The notes: generated by a model from the sequence alone, not told the origin. A DNA stretch of 64,000 bases from Micrococcales bacterium 73-13 (GCA_001898855.1 MKVN01000008.1:119305-183304), one strand, 5' to 3'. Numbered from the stretch's first letter, positions 46,470 to 55,095 are shown. A program made the numbers and translations.

Positions 46470-47266
46470 CCACCGCGGTCGCTCCGGCCTGGCCTCCACG
46501 GGTGATTGCGATCGCGTCGCAGTCGGGCCCCGTCGCTCGCGGCCGGCCTGCCGAGTTTCTGCACCACGGGGTCATTCTCATCCGGGTTCCCACGGCGACC
46601 GCTGCACTCATCGAGCTCGGCCGCGACCCCGAAATGGCGGCGATCCTGGTCCCCGGCGATTTGAAGGGGATGGACCTTGAAGAGTTCCTTCCGATCGTGC
46701 GTCAGTTCATGCAGACTCCGGTGATCCTCGGCTTCGGTAGCCAAGAGCGGATGCCGACGGGGATCATGGCAGGCTCGCTGGACGGACTCGTCACAGCCAT
46801 GCTCCCGGTGACACCGCTGCGTCTCTCTCAGGCGCTTCAGAACTGCGAGCCGAGCGCCACCGCCTCCCACGTCGTCGAGGTCGGGGAACTCGTGCTCGAT
46901 GCGGATGCGTTCCGAGTCTGGTGGCACGGGGCCGAGGTCCGACTGCCTTTGCGTCCATTCGAGATGCTTCGATATCTCATGGAAGCGGCTCCCCGCGCCG
47001 TGGGGAGGGAGGAACTCATGAGTGAGTTCGTGCGGCCCGGTATCTCGTGGCGTTCTGACAGTGTCTCCACCGGCATCGGCCGAATCCGGGAAGCGCTCCA
47101 GTCAGCCGTCCCCGCGGTACCGGTGCCGATCGAGACTGTGAAGAAGGTTGGCTATCGGATCGCCACCGGCAACGGCCTCGCCGCAGCGATGCCGAGCTCC
47201 GAGACGAGCGCTCCCACGCGAGTGATGATGTCATCGAGCACACTGCGAACGCGCGAGATCGGCTGA
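46466..47266 (+). CDS. Winged-helix regulator with degenerate receiver, at the end of the pst operon
   Basis: A 266-residue protein. The N-terminal 120 residues look like a receiver-type fold ([36 protein letters not shown]) but I see no clear phosphoacceptor aspartate. The C-terminus is an OmpR/PhoB-type winged helix ([26 protein letters not shown], then [13 protein letters not shown] and VKKVGYRI). It overlaps pstB by 4 nt and may regulate the pst or ars genes without phosphorylation. Its 3' end overlaps the convergent ArsC-like gene by 115 bp. Confidence 0.75.
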   Translation: MTTAVAPAWPPRVIAIASQSGPVARGRPAEFLHHGVILIRVPTATAALIELGRDPEMAAILVPGDLKGMDLEEFLPIVRQFMQTPVILGFGSQERMPTGIMAGSLDGLVTAMLPVTPLRLSQALQNCEPSATASHVVEVGELVLDADAFRVWWHGAEVRLPLRPFEMLRYLMEAAPRAVGREELMSEFVRPGISWRSDSVSTGIGRIREALQSAVPAVPVPIETVKKVGYRIATGNGLAAAMPSSETSAPTRVMMSSSTLRTREIG

Positions 47267-48135
47267 CCGGCCGGGTCGGCGATTATCCAGTCCATATAGC
47301 GGCGCCCCGGGTAGACGGGGCAAGCATCGCCGCATCCCATCGTGATGATGAAGTCCGAGGCCTGCACGACTTCGTCGGTCAGCGGTTTCGGAAACTCGGT
47401 TGGCACCGTCAGGCCGATCTCATCGAGTGCGCCTGCAACGATGGCGTTGACGCGCGACGCCGGCGCCGAACCGGCCGTGCGAACGTGAACTCGGTCACCG
47501 GCGACGTGCTGCAATACCGCCGATGCCATTTGGGAGCGTCCGGCGTTTTCCCTGCAGATGAAGAGCACCTCGGGCGTGTCGTGGAGGCTCAGGCCTCGTG
47601 CCGTCGCGAGCGCCGCGAGCCGGTCCGTTGCGAACCGCGCGGTGAGCGTCGGGAGGAACGTGCGTACTTTGGCACGCGCGGCGAGGAGCTCATAGCTTTC
47701 GGCGACGTAGCGGCGCACCGTTTCTGGTGAGAAGGTCGAACTGAATCGGTACTCCAGTTCCTTCACCGTCCGTTGAATAGGGGTCGGCAGGACTGGCTCG
47801 TTGCCTACCGCGAGGAGACGGTGCTCGGCGCGGAGCATCCCTCCGAATCGCATCCAGGCATCAGCCGTGAGCGACGCAGCTCGATCATCCCCGATATCGA
47901 CCAGACCTGCATGGCGGAGCACGTCAGTCATCGCCGTAATCTCGCGCTCGTCAGCGTTCAGCCGCAATGCGGCCATCGCGGGGGTCAGGGCTCCAGTTGC
48001 GGAGGCCGCGATGGTAGCGAGGAGCATAAGTCGATCGGCGTCGGCGATTGCGGCAATCTGTGCGGCGCGCTCGAGCGCGGCCTCTGCGTCCAGAGGGCGG
48101 GCGTGCTGGTTCTTTCGTGTGTGCACGGGCCTCAC
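47152..48135 (-). CDS. Three-part ArsC-like arsenate reductase (HTH-like + helical + LMW phosphatase domain)
   Basis: A 327-residue protein. Residues about 15-110 resemble a degenerate ArsR-type winged helix (IADADRLMLLATIA, LRHAGLVDIGDD). Residues 120-175 match the helical bundle that precedes ArsC in actinobacteria (FSSTFSPETVRRYVAESYELLAARAKV in parts), and the rest is the low-molecular-weight phosphatase fold. The P-loop is CRENAGR (C-X5-R) and the second cysteine motif is MGCGDACPVYPG. It reduces arsenate, probably with mycothiol or thioredoxin. GTG 48135 overlaps the ArsR stop. Confidence 0.82.
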   Translation of the reverse strand: MRPVHTRKNQHARPLDAEAALERAAQIAAIADADRLMLLATIAASATGALTPAMAALRLNADEREITAMTDVLRHAGLVDIGDDRAASLTADAWMRFGGMLRAEHRLLAVGNEPVLPTPIQRTVKELEYRFSSTFSPETVRRYVAESYELLAARAKVRTFLPTLTARFATDRLAALATARGLSLHDTPEVLFICRENAGRSQMASAVLQHVAGDRVHVRTAGSAPASRVNAIVAGALDEIGLTVPTEFPKPLTDEVVQASDFIITMGCGDACPVYPGRRYMDWIIADPAGQPISRVRSVLDDIITRVGALVSELGIAAARPLPVAIR

Positions 48136-48455
48136 CGCAAGATGTCCTGGACAGCGGAGAGCCTGTCCGGGGCGATGGTGAGCAGGACCTCGCGACCTCG
48201 GGGCTCACGCAGGAGGACTCCATCGTCGACAAGGATGCCGACGTGGTGGGTGATCGTCGGCTGGCGCAGGTCAAGTGCTGCGGCGAGGTCGCCGACCGTG
48301 ACCTGGCCGTCGGGGGAGCCCGCGATCACGCTGAGCATCTGGAGCCTCGTCGGGTCGGCGAGGACGCGCAGGACGCGCGCGATGTCCTCCGCGGCACTCC
48401 GGTCGAGGGGTGCTTCAGCGGGAACGTCGCGTGCTCGGCGTTCAGAGGCTGACAC
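48132..48455 (-). CDS. ArsR-family transcriptional regulator
   Basis: A 107-residue winged helix with RVLRVLADPTRLQMLSVIA, DLAALDLRQPTITHHVGIL-like recognition helix and a C-terminal LTIAPDRLSAVQDIL. No cysteine is present, so it does not use the ArsR CxC site; it may sense another ligand or act indirectly. It overlaps the ArsC-like gene by 4 nt. Confidence 0.85.
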   Translation of the reverse strand: MSASERRARDVPAEAPLDRSAAEDIARVLRVLADPTRLQMLSVIAGSPDGQVTVGDLAAALDLRQPTITHHVGILVDDGVLLREPRGREVLLTIAPDRLSAVQDILR

Positions 48456-48491
48456 GCGTGCGAGTTTACCGAGGCCATGTTCGCGCGCATT

Positions 48492-49148
48492 TCAGGCGCC
48501 GACCGGGATCTCGAGTTCTTCGAGCAGCAGAAGCACCCGCCGCTCGATCTCGTCCCGCACCGGGCGCACGCCGTCGACGGTCCAGCCCGCGGGATCGGGC
48601 AGCGTCCATTCCTCGTATCGCTTGCCGGGGAAGACCGGGCACGCGTCGCCGCAGCCCATCGTGATCACGACGTCCGCGGCGCGGACGACCTCGTCCGTCC
48701 AAGGCTTCGGGTACTCCTCGGAGATGTCGATGCCCCGCTCGGCCATGACCTCGATCGCGACCGGGCTGACCTGGTTGCCGGGTTCGGAGCCGCCCGACCA
48801 GGCGATGCCGTGTTCTGCGGCATAGTGCTGGAAGAAGCCAAGGGCCATTTGCGAACGACCCGCATTGTGGACGCAGAGGAAGAGGACGGTCGGCTTCCCA
48901 TCGGCCTGGAGTCCGTCGACTCGGGCGAGGGCTCGGAGTCGTTGCCGGGCGAACTTCTCGGTGAGGAGCGGCAGATAGTTCGGCACCTTCGCCGTTGCGG
49001 CCAGTTCTGCGTACGAGGCGTGCAGGAACCGTTCGATCGTCTCGCGACCGAAGGTGCCGGCGAACTCGGCCGAAAGCCGGGCCGCTGCCGAGTCGATCGC
49101 AGCTTCCTGGTCAAGTGTGATGGTTGCACGAGCGGAGTCGGACGTCAT
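48492..49148 (-). CDS. arsC: Arsenate reductase ArsC with helical N-terminal domain
   Basis: A 218-residue protein. Residues 10-80 form the helical bundle (ARLSAEFAGTFGRETIERFLHASYAELAATAKV in parts), then the phosphatase fold with P-loop CVHNAGRS (C-X5-R-S). MGCGDACPVFPGKRYEEWTLPDPAG follows, as in the actinobacterial ArsC group. AAGGAAC precedes ATG 49148. It is the best-conserved arsenate reductase in the cluster. Confidence 0.92.
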   Translation of the reverse strand: MTSDSARATITLDQEAAIDSAAARLSAEFAGTFGRETIERFLHASYAELAATAKVPNYLPLLTEKFARQRLRALARVDGLQADGKPTVLFLCVHNAGRSQMALGFFQHYAAEHGIAWSGGSEPGNQVSPVAIEVMAERGIDISEEYPKPWTDEVVRAADVVITMGCGDACPVFPGKRYEEWTLPDPAGWTVDGVRPVRDEIERRVLLLLEELEIPVGA

Positions 49149-49162
49149 CGTCGTTCCTTTTC

Positions 49163-49834
49163 TCAAGCGGGAGTCAAATGGGGGGCGAAGTCCTCGATAC
49201 GCCGCGCGATGGCATCGAATGCCTCGTCGAACGCCGCGTCGGTGCCGACCCGGACCGGGTCCGGAATCGACCAGTGAATGCTCCGGTCGAGACCGAGCTC
49301 CTCGTGCGCGGTGTCGCAGACCGTGACGATCCAGTCACCCTGTTCGAGCACGTCGACGAGCGCCCGCGGCGTGATTGCCGCCATAGACATGCCGTGGCGC
49401 TTCGCGGCCGCGAGCGCACCTCGCTCGATCGCAGCAGCCGGATGGGTTCCGGCCGAAGCCACCGGCACGTCGCTCGCCTGCTGCCAGAGTGCGGCGGCGA
49501 GCTGGGACCGTGCGGAGTTCGCGGTGCAGACGAACACGATTCGCCTGGCTTCAGCTGCCGAGCGCGGGGCAAGGCCGTCGAATGCTCCCGGAACGAGACG
49601 GACGTAGCTGCGGCGCCGATCCGCCTCGGAGCGGGACCGGACCAGGATGCCCTCGCGCTCGAGCAGGTTCAGGTGATGGGCGAGCAAACTCGATGAGATG
49701 CCGAGCGACTCCTGCAGCTCGCTCGGGGAGCGGTCGCCGAGCGTGAGCAGGTCTGCGATGTGCAGTCGAGCCGGATCGGCGAGGGCCGCTAGACGCGCCG
49801 CACGCCTCTCCAGGGTCATTTCCTCAATGTTCAT
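49163..49834 (-). CDS. ArsR-ArsC fusion protein
   Basis: A 223-residue protein whose N-terminal 80 residues are an ArsR winged helix (RLAALADPARLHIADLLT, LQESLGISSSLLAHHLNLLER) and whose C-terminus is a low-molecular-weight phosphatase fold with P-loop CTANSARS. The distal MGCGDACP motif of the neighbours is missing; VTVCDTAHEELG occurs instead. It may combine sensing with reduction, or the phosphatase fold may serve as the sensor. Start at 49834 or at the in-frame ATG 49819. Divergent from the aquaporin gene. Confidence 0.82.
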   Translation of the reverse strand: MNIEEMTLERRAARLAALADPARLHIADLLTLGDRSPSELQESLGISSSLLAHHLNLLEREGILVRSRSEADRRRSYVRLVPGAFDGLAPRSAAEARRIVFVCTANSARSQLAAALWQQASDVPVASAGTHPAAAIERGALAAAKRHGMSMAAITPRALVDVLEQGDWIVTVCDTAHEELGLDRSIHWSIPDPVRVGTDAAFDEAFDAIARRIEDFAPHLTPA

Positions 49835-49881
49835 TGCCTCAAGTTTGACTTAGGTAAATCGTCCCGTCAAGATGGACCACG

Positions 49882-50583
49882 ATGAACGCCGAAGCACCGA
49901 CCCCCGTGCCGCTCTGGCGCCGCCTCTCGGCGGAGTTCCTCGGTACCGGACTGCTGGTCGCGATCGTCGTCGGCTCCGGCATCATGGCCGAGCGGCTCTC
50001 CTCGAGCGATGTCGGACTGCAGCTGCTGGAGAACTCGCTCGCCACCGCGCTCGGTCTGGTTGCCCTCATCCTCGTGTTCCAGCCGGTGAGCGGCGCGCAT
50101 CTCAATCCCGTCGTCACCCTCGCGGACCGTGCCCTCGGGGCTGCTCTCCGCCCGAGTGGGATCCTTGGCTATGTGCTCGTGCAGATCGCTGGTGCGATCG
50201 GCGGCGCAGTGCTGGCGAACTTCATGTTCGGGGTCGCGACCACTATGTCGACGAAGGATCGGCTGGACACCGGCCACTTGCTCGGAGAAGTCATTGCGAC
50301 GGCGGGACTCGTCTTGGTGATCTTCGCGCTCGTCCGCACCGGACGCGCCGCGCTCGCCGCGCCGGTCGTCGCCGCCTGGATCGGGGCCGCGTACTGGTTC
50401 ACCTCCTCGACCTCGTTCGCGAATCCGGCGGTGACCATCGGCCGTATGTTCTCCGACACCTTCGGCGGCATCGCCCCGACCTCCGCCCCGTGGTTCATCG
50501 GTGCGCAGATTATCGGCGGCGCCGTCGGCGTGGGTCTCGTCCTCCTGTTCTTCCCCATCCGAACCGTCACCAGCAAGGGATAG
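49882..50583 (+). CDS. Aquaporin-family channel of the ars cluster
   Basis: A 233-residue MIP channel with six helices and two NPA boxes, NPV (HLNPVVTLADRALG) and NPA (FANPAVTIGRMFS). The first box is altered at its third residue. Aquaglyceroporins in ars operons (AqpS type) let arsenite leave down its gradient after ArsC makes it, replacing ArsB or Acr3, neither of which is found here. Its start lies 47 nt from the ArsR-ArsC gene, so they share a divergent promoter. Confidence 0.88.
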   Translation: MNAEAPTPVPLWRRLSAEFLGTGLLVAIVVGSGIMAERLSSSDVGLQLLENSLATALGLVALILVFQPVSGAHLNPVVTLADRALGAALRPSGILGYVLVQIAGAIGGAVLANFMFGVATTMSTKDRLDTGHLLGEVIATAGLVLVIFALVRTGRAALAAPVVAAWIGAAYWFTSSTSFANPAVTIGRMFSDTFGGIAPTSAPWFIGAQIIGGAVGVGLVLLFFPIRTVTSKG

Positions 50584-50585
50584 CC

Positions 50586-51965
50586 ATGACTCACCTCGTC
50601 GCCATCGGCGGCAGCGACGCGGGCATCACCGCCGCGCTGCGCGCCCGCGAGCTCGACCCGTCCGCCGATGTGACCGTCGTCGTCGCCGACGAATACCCGA
50701 ACTTCTCCATCTGCGGCATCCCGTACTACTTCACCGGCGACGTGCAGCCGTGGCAGTCGCTCGCGCACCGCACCAGCGCCGATCTCGAGGCGACCGGGAT
50801 GCAGCTGCGGCTGAACACCTTCGCGACCGATATCGACGTCGACGGACGCCGTCTCGCCGTGCGGACGCCGAGCGGCGCGGTCGACATGATCGACTACGAC
50901 GAGCTCATCGTCGGCACCGGCGCGCTCCCCTCGCGCGCGGGCATCGCCGGACTCGACGCGCTCACCGCAGCCGACGGGGTCCACGTCATCCACTCGATGG
51001 GCGACACCTTCGCGCTCGACCTCGACCTCGCCGAGCGCCAGCCCGAGTCGGCGATCATCGTCGGCGCCGGATACGTCGGGCTGGAAATGGCCGAGGCTTT
51101 CATCGCCCGCGGCATGCGCGTCACGCAGATTCAGCGCGGCGGCGAGGTGCTCTCCACCCTCGATCCCGAGCTCGGCGCGCTCGTTCACGCAGAGATCGCC
51201 GCGCACGGCGTCGAGGTCGTCACGGACACGACCATCGGCGCGATCGAGACGACGCCGACCGGATTGACCGTCAGCGGCTCGCGGCACGGCGCACCGTATA
51301 CGGCGACCGCCGATCTGGTCCTCGTCGTTGTCGGCGTGCGACCGAACACTGAACTGCTCGAGCGCGCCGGCGCGAGGCTCGGCGCAGGCCACGCCGTCGT
51401 CGTCGATGAGCACATGCGAACGGGACTCCCGCACGTCTGGTCGGCCGGCGACGGTGTCGTCACGCACCACCGGCTCCTCGGCGTCACCTACCTCCCGCTC
51501 GGCACAACCTCGCACAAGCAGGGTCGAGTCGCAGGGGAGAACGCACTCGGTGGCGATGTGCGGTTTGCCGGGTCGATCGGAACCCAGGCGGTGAAGGTCT
51601 TCGATCTCGTGGCAGCGCGCACCGGTTTGCGCGATCATGATGCGGCGGCAGGCGGCTACGAGCCAGTCACCACGGCTGCGTCCGCTGACGACCACAAGCG
51701 GTATTACCCGGGGGCGCATTCCATCGCATTCCGCATCACTGGCGACACGCGCGACGGGCGACTGCTCGGCGCGCAACTCGTCGGGCGGTACGGCACGGAG
51801 GTGTCCAAGCGCGTCGACACCTTCGCCACGGCGATCTACGCGGGTCTGACGGTGGCGCAGATGAGCGAGCTCGACCTTTCCTATACGCCGCCGCTCGGCT
51901 CGCCGTGGGACGCGGTTCAGGTCGCGACCCAAGCGTGGGAGAGCGCGATTCGCGTAGCCGTCTGA
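50586..51965 (+). CDS. FAD-dependent pyridine nucleotide-disulfide oxidoreductase
   Basis: A 459-residue protein with two Rossmann motifs (AIGGSDAGITAAL near the N-terminus; VGAGYVGLEMAEAF near residue 160) and the redox-active Cys in NFSICGIPYY, which is a single cysteine as in NADH oxidase and CoA-disulfide reductase. The C-terminus has the dimerisation domain. In ars clusters it may regenerate a thiol cofactor or oxidise arsenic species, but this is not shown. ATG 50586 is 2 nt after the aquaporin stop. Confidence 0.85.
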   Translation: MTHLVAIGGSDAGITAALRARELDPSADVTVVVADEYPNFSICGIPYYFTGDVQPWQSLAHRTSADLEATGMQLRLNTFATDIDVDGRRLAVRTPSGAVDMIDYDELIVGTGALPSRAGIAGLDALTAADGVHVIHSMGDTFALDLDLAERQPESAIIVGAGYVGLEMAEAFIARGMRVTQIQRGGEVLSTLDPELGALVHAEIAAHGVEVVTDTTIGAIETTPTGLTVSGSRHGAPYTATADLVLVVVGVRPNTELLERAGARLGAGHAVVVDEHMRTGLPHVWSAGDGVVTHHRLLGVTYLPLGTTSHKQGRVAGENALGGDVRFAGSIGTQAVKVFDLVAARTGLRDHDAAAGGYEPVTTAASADDHKRYYPGAHSIAFRITGDTRDGRLLGAQLVGRYGTEVSKRVDTFATAIYAGLTVAQMSELDLSYTPPLGSPWDAVQVATQAWESAIRVAV

Positions 51966-52017
51966 CGCATTCAAGGCCGACCAGCGCGACCCCGTTTCAT
52001 TTATAGAGGTAGCCGTT

Positions 52018-52272
52018 GTGAAAGTCGCAACGCCGGGCGCCTGGTACGTTGCCGAGTTTTCCATTCCGACTCACAGTGAGGCTCGTCCCGCCTGGCCGCA
52101 TTCGTCGAGGCGGGAAGCACCTTCCCCTGCAGCCGCCAGCCTGAGCCCGGGCCGTTCGCCCTCACACCTCATTGTTCATGCGTCTGGCGGCTGTCACACG
52201 TCCAACTCTCGTTGCTGGTTTGCGGCGCGTCCGGAGATCACCATGATCGTCGACCGCAGCTTGATCACTTGA
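52018..52272 (+). other. WYV-motif reading frame and dispersed DNA repeat, copy A
   Basis: In the 311-bp gap 51966-52276, a frame from GTG 52018 begins V-K-V-A-T-P-G-A-W-Y-V-A-E-F-S and stays open for 84 codons. The core TGGTACGTTG (52042-52051) matches copies at 33569, 36883 (minus) and 54967 (minus). No gene follows directly, and the C-terminal part is not protein-like, so it may be a remnant. Confidence 0.3.
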
Positions 52273-52276
52273 GCCG

Positions 52277-52543
52277 CTATCGGTAGACGCGAATAATGTC
52301 CCAACCGCGCGGGATCTTGCGGATGTCGAATACGAGGACCTCGCCGTCATCGGCCTTGGCCGTGAACCGCCAGCCGAGCCACGGGGCCGACGGATGAGTG
52401 ATCAGCGCGGAGAAAGCGGCGTCATCAGGCAGGCCGAGTCGTGTCGGTTGATCGATGACCTGCCACCACCTCCCACTGCGCTCTAGGCGCACCGGCACAT
52501 CCCCCTGGAGCTCCACTTCCTCGGCGCCATGCACCCGGCTCAT
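52277..52543 (-). CDS. Small hypothetical protein
   Basis: An 88-residue protein (MSRVHGAEEVELQGDVPV..., ending DIRKIPRGWDIIRVYR). Three aromatic-rich strands and the GRWWQVIDQPTR segment recall small beta-rich DUF6504-like proteins, but I am not sure. I chose ATG 52543 because GGGAG lies 8 nt upstream; two earlier ATGs are nearby. A 7-bp palindrome lies just upstream. Confidence 0.6.
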   Translation of the reverse strand: MSRVHGAEEVELQGDVPVRLERSGRWWQVIDQPTRLGLPDDAAFSALITHPSAPWLGWRFTAKADDGEVLVFDIRKIPRGWDIIRVYR

Positions 52544-52559
52544 CTTCATCACTCCCAGT

Positions 52560-52579
52560 CATCGAATCTATGTTCGATG
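52560..52579. promoter_or_regulatory. Palindrome between divergent genes
   Basis: CATCGAA-TCTATG-TTCGATG, perfect 7-bp arms, 16 nt upstream of the 52543 start and 114 nt upstream of 52694. It sits where an operator for one or both genes would be expected. Confidence 0.45.
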
Positions 52580-52693
52580 GGTGGAATACTAAATCGAGGC
52601 TCAGACGAAGACAAGCCGCGTTGCTCCGGACTGTGTCCGAAGCTGGAAGTACTCTGATCTGCTCATCACCGATCGACAGCGAAGGAGAGGCCG

Positions 52694-53746
52694 GTGACCA
52701 CCGAAAACAGCAAGGAGCTGGCCACGCCGGTCTTTCTTCAGTCCGTGAAGAACACGCTTGCCGGAGCGGAGATGGACCGGATGACCGCGGCCCGGGCGGC
52801 AGCCATCACCGGCCCGCTGACCGCGGCGATTCACTCCACCTTCCTGGACATGGCCACTGAGCAGCCGTCGTTCATGACCACCGCGATCGGACGACCGAAG
52901 TTCATGGATCTCGCGGCGAAGCCGGCGTTCATTGACTCGGCGCTTGGGCGGCCCAGCTTCATGGATTCCATCGGGCGCTCCTTCGCCGAGTCGACCCGCC
53001 TCGCGGGTTCGGTGCTCGGCCCCGATTCGATCCCGGCCATCGCCCAGGCGAATGCCGCGATCGAAGCCGTGGCTAAGGCGTCCGTGCTGGATACATCGGT
53101 GATGGGTCACATCGCCTCCGCCGGCATTGCGGCAGCGCACCTTTCCGCGACGTTGCCGGAGGTTCCCGAGGGAATCTTCACGGCAGCGTTCGCCGAGAAC
53201 CCGCTCTCCTCCCTGATCGCGCCTACCGTGCCGCTTCCGGACTGGCTGCCCTTCGTTGACGACCTGATTTCTGGCAGCAGCTTCGAGGCGGTTGCGAAGA
53301 CGGATCGCGTGGAGGTGTGGCTGCGCACTACCGGGGGGTATTTGGTGAACAAGCGCGACGCGATGTGGTGGGCGCTCCATGAGAGTCCCGACCCGGTGAG
53401 CCAAGCCTGCAACTCGGCCGTCGAACTCGTGATCCACTCGCTCCAGGAACGCGGCGTGTCCGATGCCAGGGTTCGTGCCTGGGCCGAAACGAGTCCGCAC
53501 CGCAACGAGGCGCTGGCACCGATCGAGGGCGGCGGGGTGCGAGTGACCTGGCGCGGTCGGTTCTACTACGCCGCCCACCTTGCCGGATTCGACGCGGTGG
53601 TGGTCGAACTACTGCTCTCCTACGCTGACCTGCCGCGCACGCTGCACGAGCTCAAGCATGTCGAAGGCGAGCCGGGCAAGGAGTTGGCGCGGGTGCAGCT
53701 CGAGCGGGTCGAGGACCTGCTGATGCTGCTCTCCGAGTGGCGGTAG
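52694..53746 (+). CDS. Hypothetical protein with short tandem repeats
   Basis: A 350-residue protein. Residues about 54-95 contain four near-tandem units of 9-10 residues with the pattern P-x-F-[MI]-[TD] (QPSFMTTAIG, RPKFMDLAA, KPAFIDSALG, RPSFMDSIG). The C-terminal half from about residue 195 is helical and includes KRDAMWWALHESPDPVSQACNSAVELVIHSL. That piece recalls abortive-infection or pPIWI-associated nuclease-like helical domains, with low confidence. GGAGAGG precedes GTG 52694. Confidence 0.6.
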   Translation: MTTENSKELATPVFLQSVKNTLAGAEMDRMTAARAAAITGPLTAAIHSTFLDMATEQPSFMTTAIGRPKFMDLAAKPAFIDSALGRPSFMDSIGRSFAESTRLAGSVLGPDSIPAIAQANAAIEAVAKASVLDTSVMGHIASAGIAAAHLSATLPEVPEGIFTAAFAENPLSSLIAPTVPLPDWLPFVDDLISGSSFEAVAKTDRVEVWLRTTGGYLVNKRDAMWWALHESPDPVSQACNSAVELVIHSLQERGVSDARVRAWAETSPHRNEALAPIEGGGVRVTWRGRFYYAAHLAGFDAVVVELLLSYADLPRTLHELKHVEGEPGKELARVQLERVEDLLMLLSEWR

Positions 53747-54057
53747 CCAGAGCACTGATCCTGCCCTACGCCAAGGGCCGCTCCTCCCGAATCGTCGCCC
53801 GGAATCTGTGGGAGACGTTCGGCCGTGCGACCTGAAGTAGCTCCCGGGGAAAGTCCCGTCGGGCTGTTGGCTCACCCGAGCCGTACCTCGTCAGCGGGTC
53901 GGATTTCGACCGGGTCTACCGTGTCGCGCCAAGCCTCGCGGATCTTTGCCGCTCGTGCTGCGCTCCGAGGTTTGGCAGATCAATCCGATGTTTTTTCTAC
54001 TCTTTACTTCGCTCGCGCCGAAGCGCACAGTAAGGGTGGTAAACGGAGAATGTATGT

Positions 54058-54339
54058 ATGACCACACCAATCTCAGTCTCGGAGCCCATCACCGCTGAGC
54101 ACATTAGTCACAAGCCGGGCGACCCGAACGCTTGGAAATGCCTCTGCGGCAATGGGCCTTCGGATGCCGGGTTCTACCCGATCAGCCGGGCAGGTTCAGG
54201 TGTCGACCGCGAGGTCGAACCCACAGCCGAGGACTGGCCAAATGGGGAGTATTTCTGCGCGCAATGTGGGCGGGTCTTTCACCCCGACACTTTGCTTGTC
54301 ACGCGGCGCGTCAACCTCAGTACCCTCGTTCGGCTCTAG
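54058..54339 (+). CDS. Small zinc-ribbon protein
   Basis: A 93-residue protein with two probable zinc knuckles, CLCGN near residue 30 and CAQCGRVFHPDT near 67, separated by an acidic middle. Unknown family. ATG 54058 overlaps the stop of an in-frame-open upstream stretch (ATGA), whose last codons read KGGKRRMYV. In the 311-bp gap 53747-54057 I see only that open frame and an AT-rich TTTTTTCTACTCTTTAC patch, which may hold the promoter. Confidence 0.55.
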   Translation: MTTPISVSEPITAEHISHKPGDPNAWKCLCGNGPSDAGFYPISRAGSGVDREVEPTAEDWPNGEYFCAQCGRVFHPDTLLVTRRVNLSTLVRL

Positions 54340-54362
54340 CCGCCTAGCAATGCTCATGAAAT

Positions 54363-54384
54363 GCCCCGTAGCAAGCTACGGGGC
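54363..54384. terminator. Bidirectional stem-loop terminator
   Basis: GCCCCGTAGC-AA-GCTACGGGGC forms a perfect stem with a CAAG tetraloop, followed by GTTTCG. It lies between the convergent 54058-54339 and 54471-54815 genes and probably ends both transcripts. Confidence 0.7.
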
Positions 54385-54470
54385 GTTTCGTCACACTGAG
54401 TCCCCAGGCGGCCAAAGTAAGGCGACCGACCCTGGTACGGGGGACGGGGAGCACCAGGGTCGGCCACGTC

Positions 54471-54815
54471 TCACTTGTCCACTGATTCCTTGGGCGTAGA
54501 GGCCGAGGGCTTGGCAGCGGACTTCGGAGCCCCGGACTTGGCGGGGCCGAGGATCGCCGAGATGGCGTCGCGCTTGGCCTGCGCCTCGCGCTCGATCTCG
54601 TTGGCGACCTGCTGGGCGCGGGCGGCGACCTTCGGGTCATTCTTGGCGTTGATCACCCAGGTCTCGAGTGCCACGCGGCACTCCTCGGTCGTGGACCGAC
54701 CGTTGAGCTGAGCGAGCATGTCCAGGTGGGTGCGGAGCTCTTCCGGCATGCGCACGGCGAGCGGGGTGATGGGACCGAAGAACTGTGCCCCCGGATCCTT
54801 GGTGGGGTCACTCAT
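54471..54815 (-). CDS. Ribbon-helix-helix-like small DNA-binding protein
   Basis: A 114-residue protein. Residues 15-55 (TPLAVRMPEELRTHLDMLAQLNGRSTTEECRVALETWV in parts) match an Arc/MetJ-type ribbon-helix-helix, followed by a charged helix and an Ala/Lys/Ser tail. Such proteins act as relaxosome accessory factors or autorepressors in mobile elements. GAGGAGG lies 8 nt before ATG 54815, inside the end of the WYV frame. Confidence 0.7.
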   Translation of the reverse strand: MSDPTKDPGAQFFGPITPLAVRMPEELRTHLDMLAQLNGRSTTEECRVALETWVINAKNDPKVAARAQQVANEIEREAQAKRDAISAILGPAKSGAPKSAAKPSASTPKESVDK

Positions 54816-55000
54816 GGCGACGACCTCCTCGATTCTGTGCGGCCGGCGAACCGGATGGTTCCCCTGGTGAAGCCGCAGTGAATCGAGGAGTGAGGGCCGG
54901 AGCTCGCGTCCGAGCTCAACGGCCTGCGCTCACTATCTCCCAGGAGCGAAAATCCGCCAACGTACCAACCGCCTCGGATTGTGAAATCCAGAACGGGCAC
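54812..55000 (-). CDS. Short WYV-motif reading frame coupled to the RHH gene (copy B)
   Basis: A 62-codon frame from GTG 55000, containing IRGGWYVGGFSLLGDSER near its start. Its TGA overlaps the ribbon-helix-helix start as ATGA. The core TGGTACGTTG (minus, 54967-54958) is the same DNA motif as in the copy before the MT-A70 gene. The similarity to copy A (WYV, FS, SE, RP at matching positions) suggests conservation at the peptide level. Confidence 0.35.
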   Translation of the reverse strand: MPVLDFTIRGGWYVGGFSLLGDSERRPLSSDASSGPHSSIHCGFTRGTIRFAGRTESRRSSP

Positions 55001-55095
55001 CCCTGTTCGCGGCTTCGGCGAACTTGAGCAGATCGGTGCTACAGCGCATAGTCAAGATGGCAGGTGTGCTCTGGCACGCACTGGTCACGCTGCGC

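Noticed and set aside
52018..52272. WYV copy A as a true 84-residue protein
   Set aside because: After about 25 codons the composition becomes Ser/Pro/Arg-rich, and no gene is coupled to it. I kept it only as a repeat copy.
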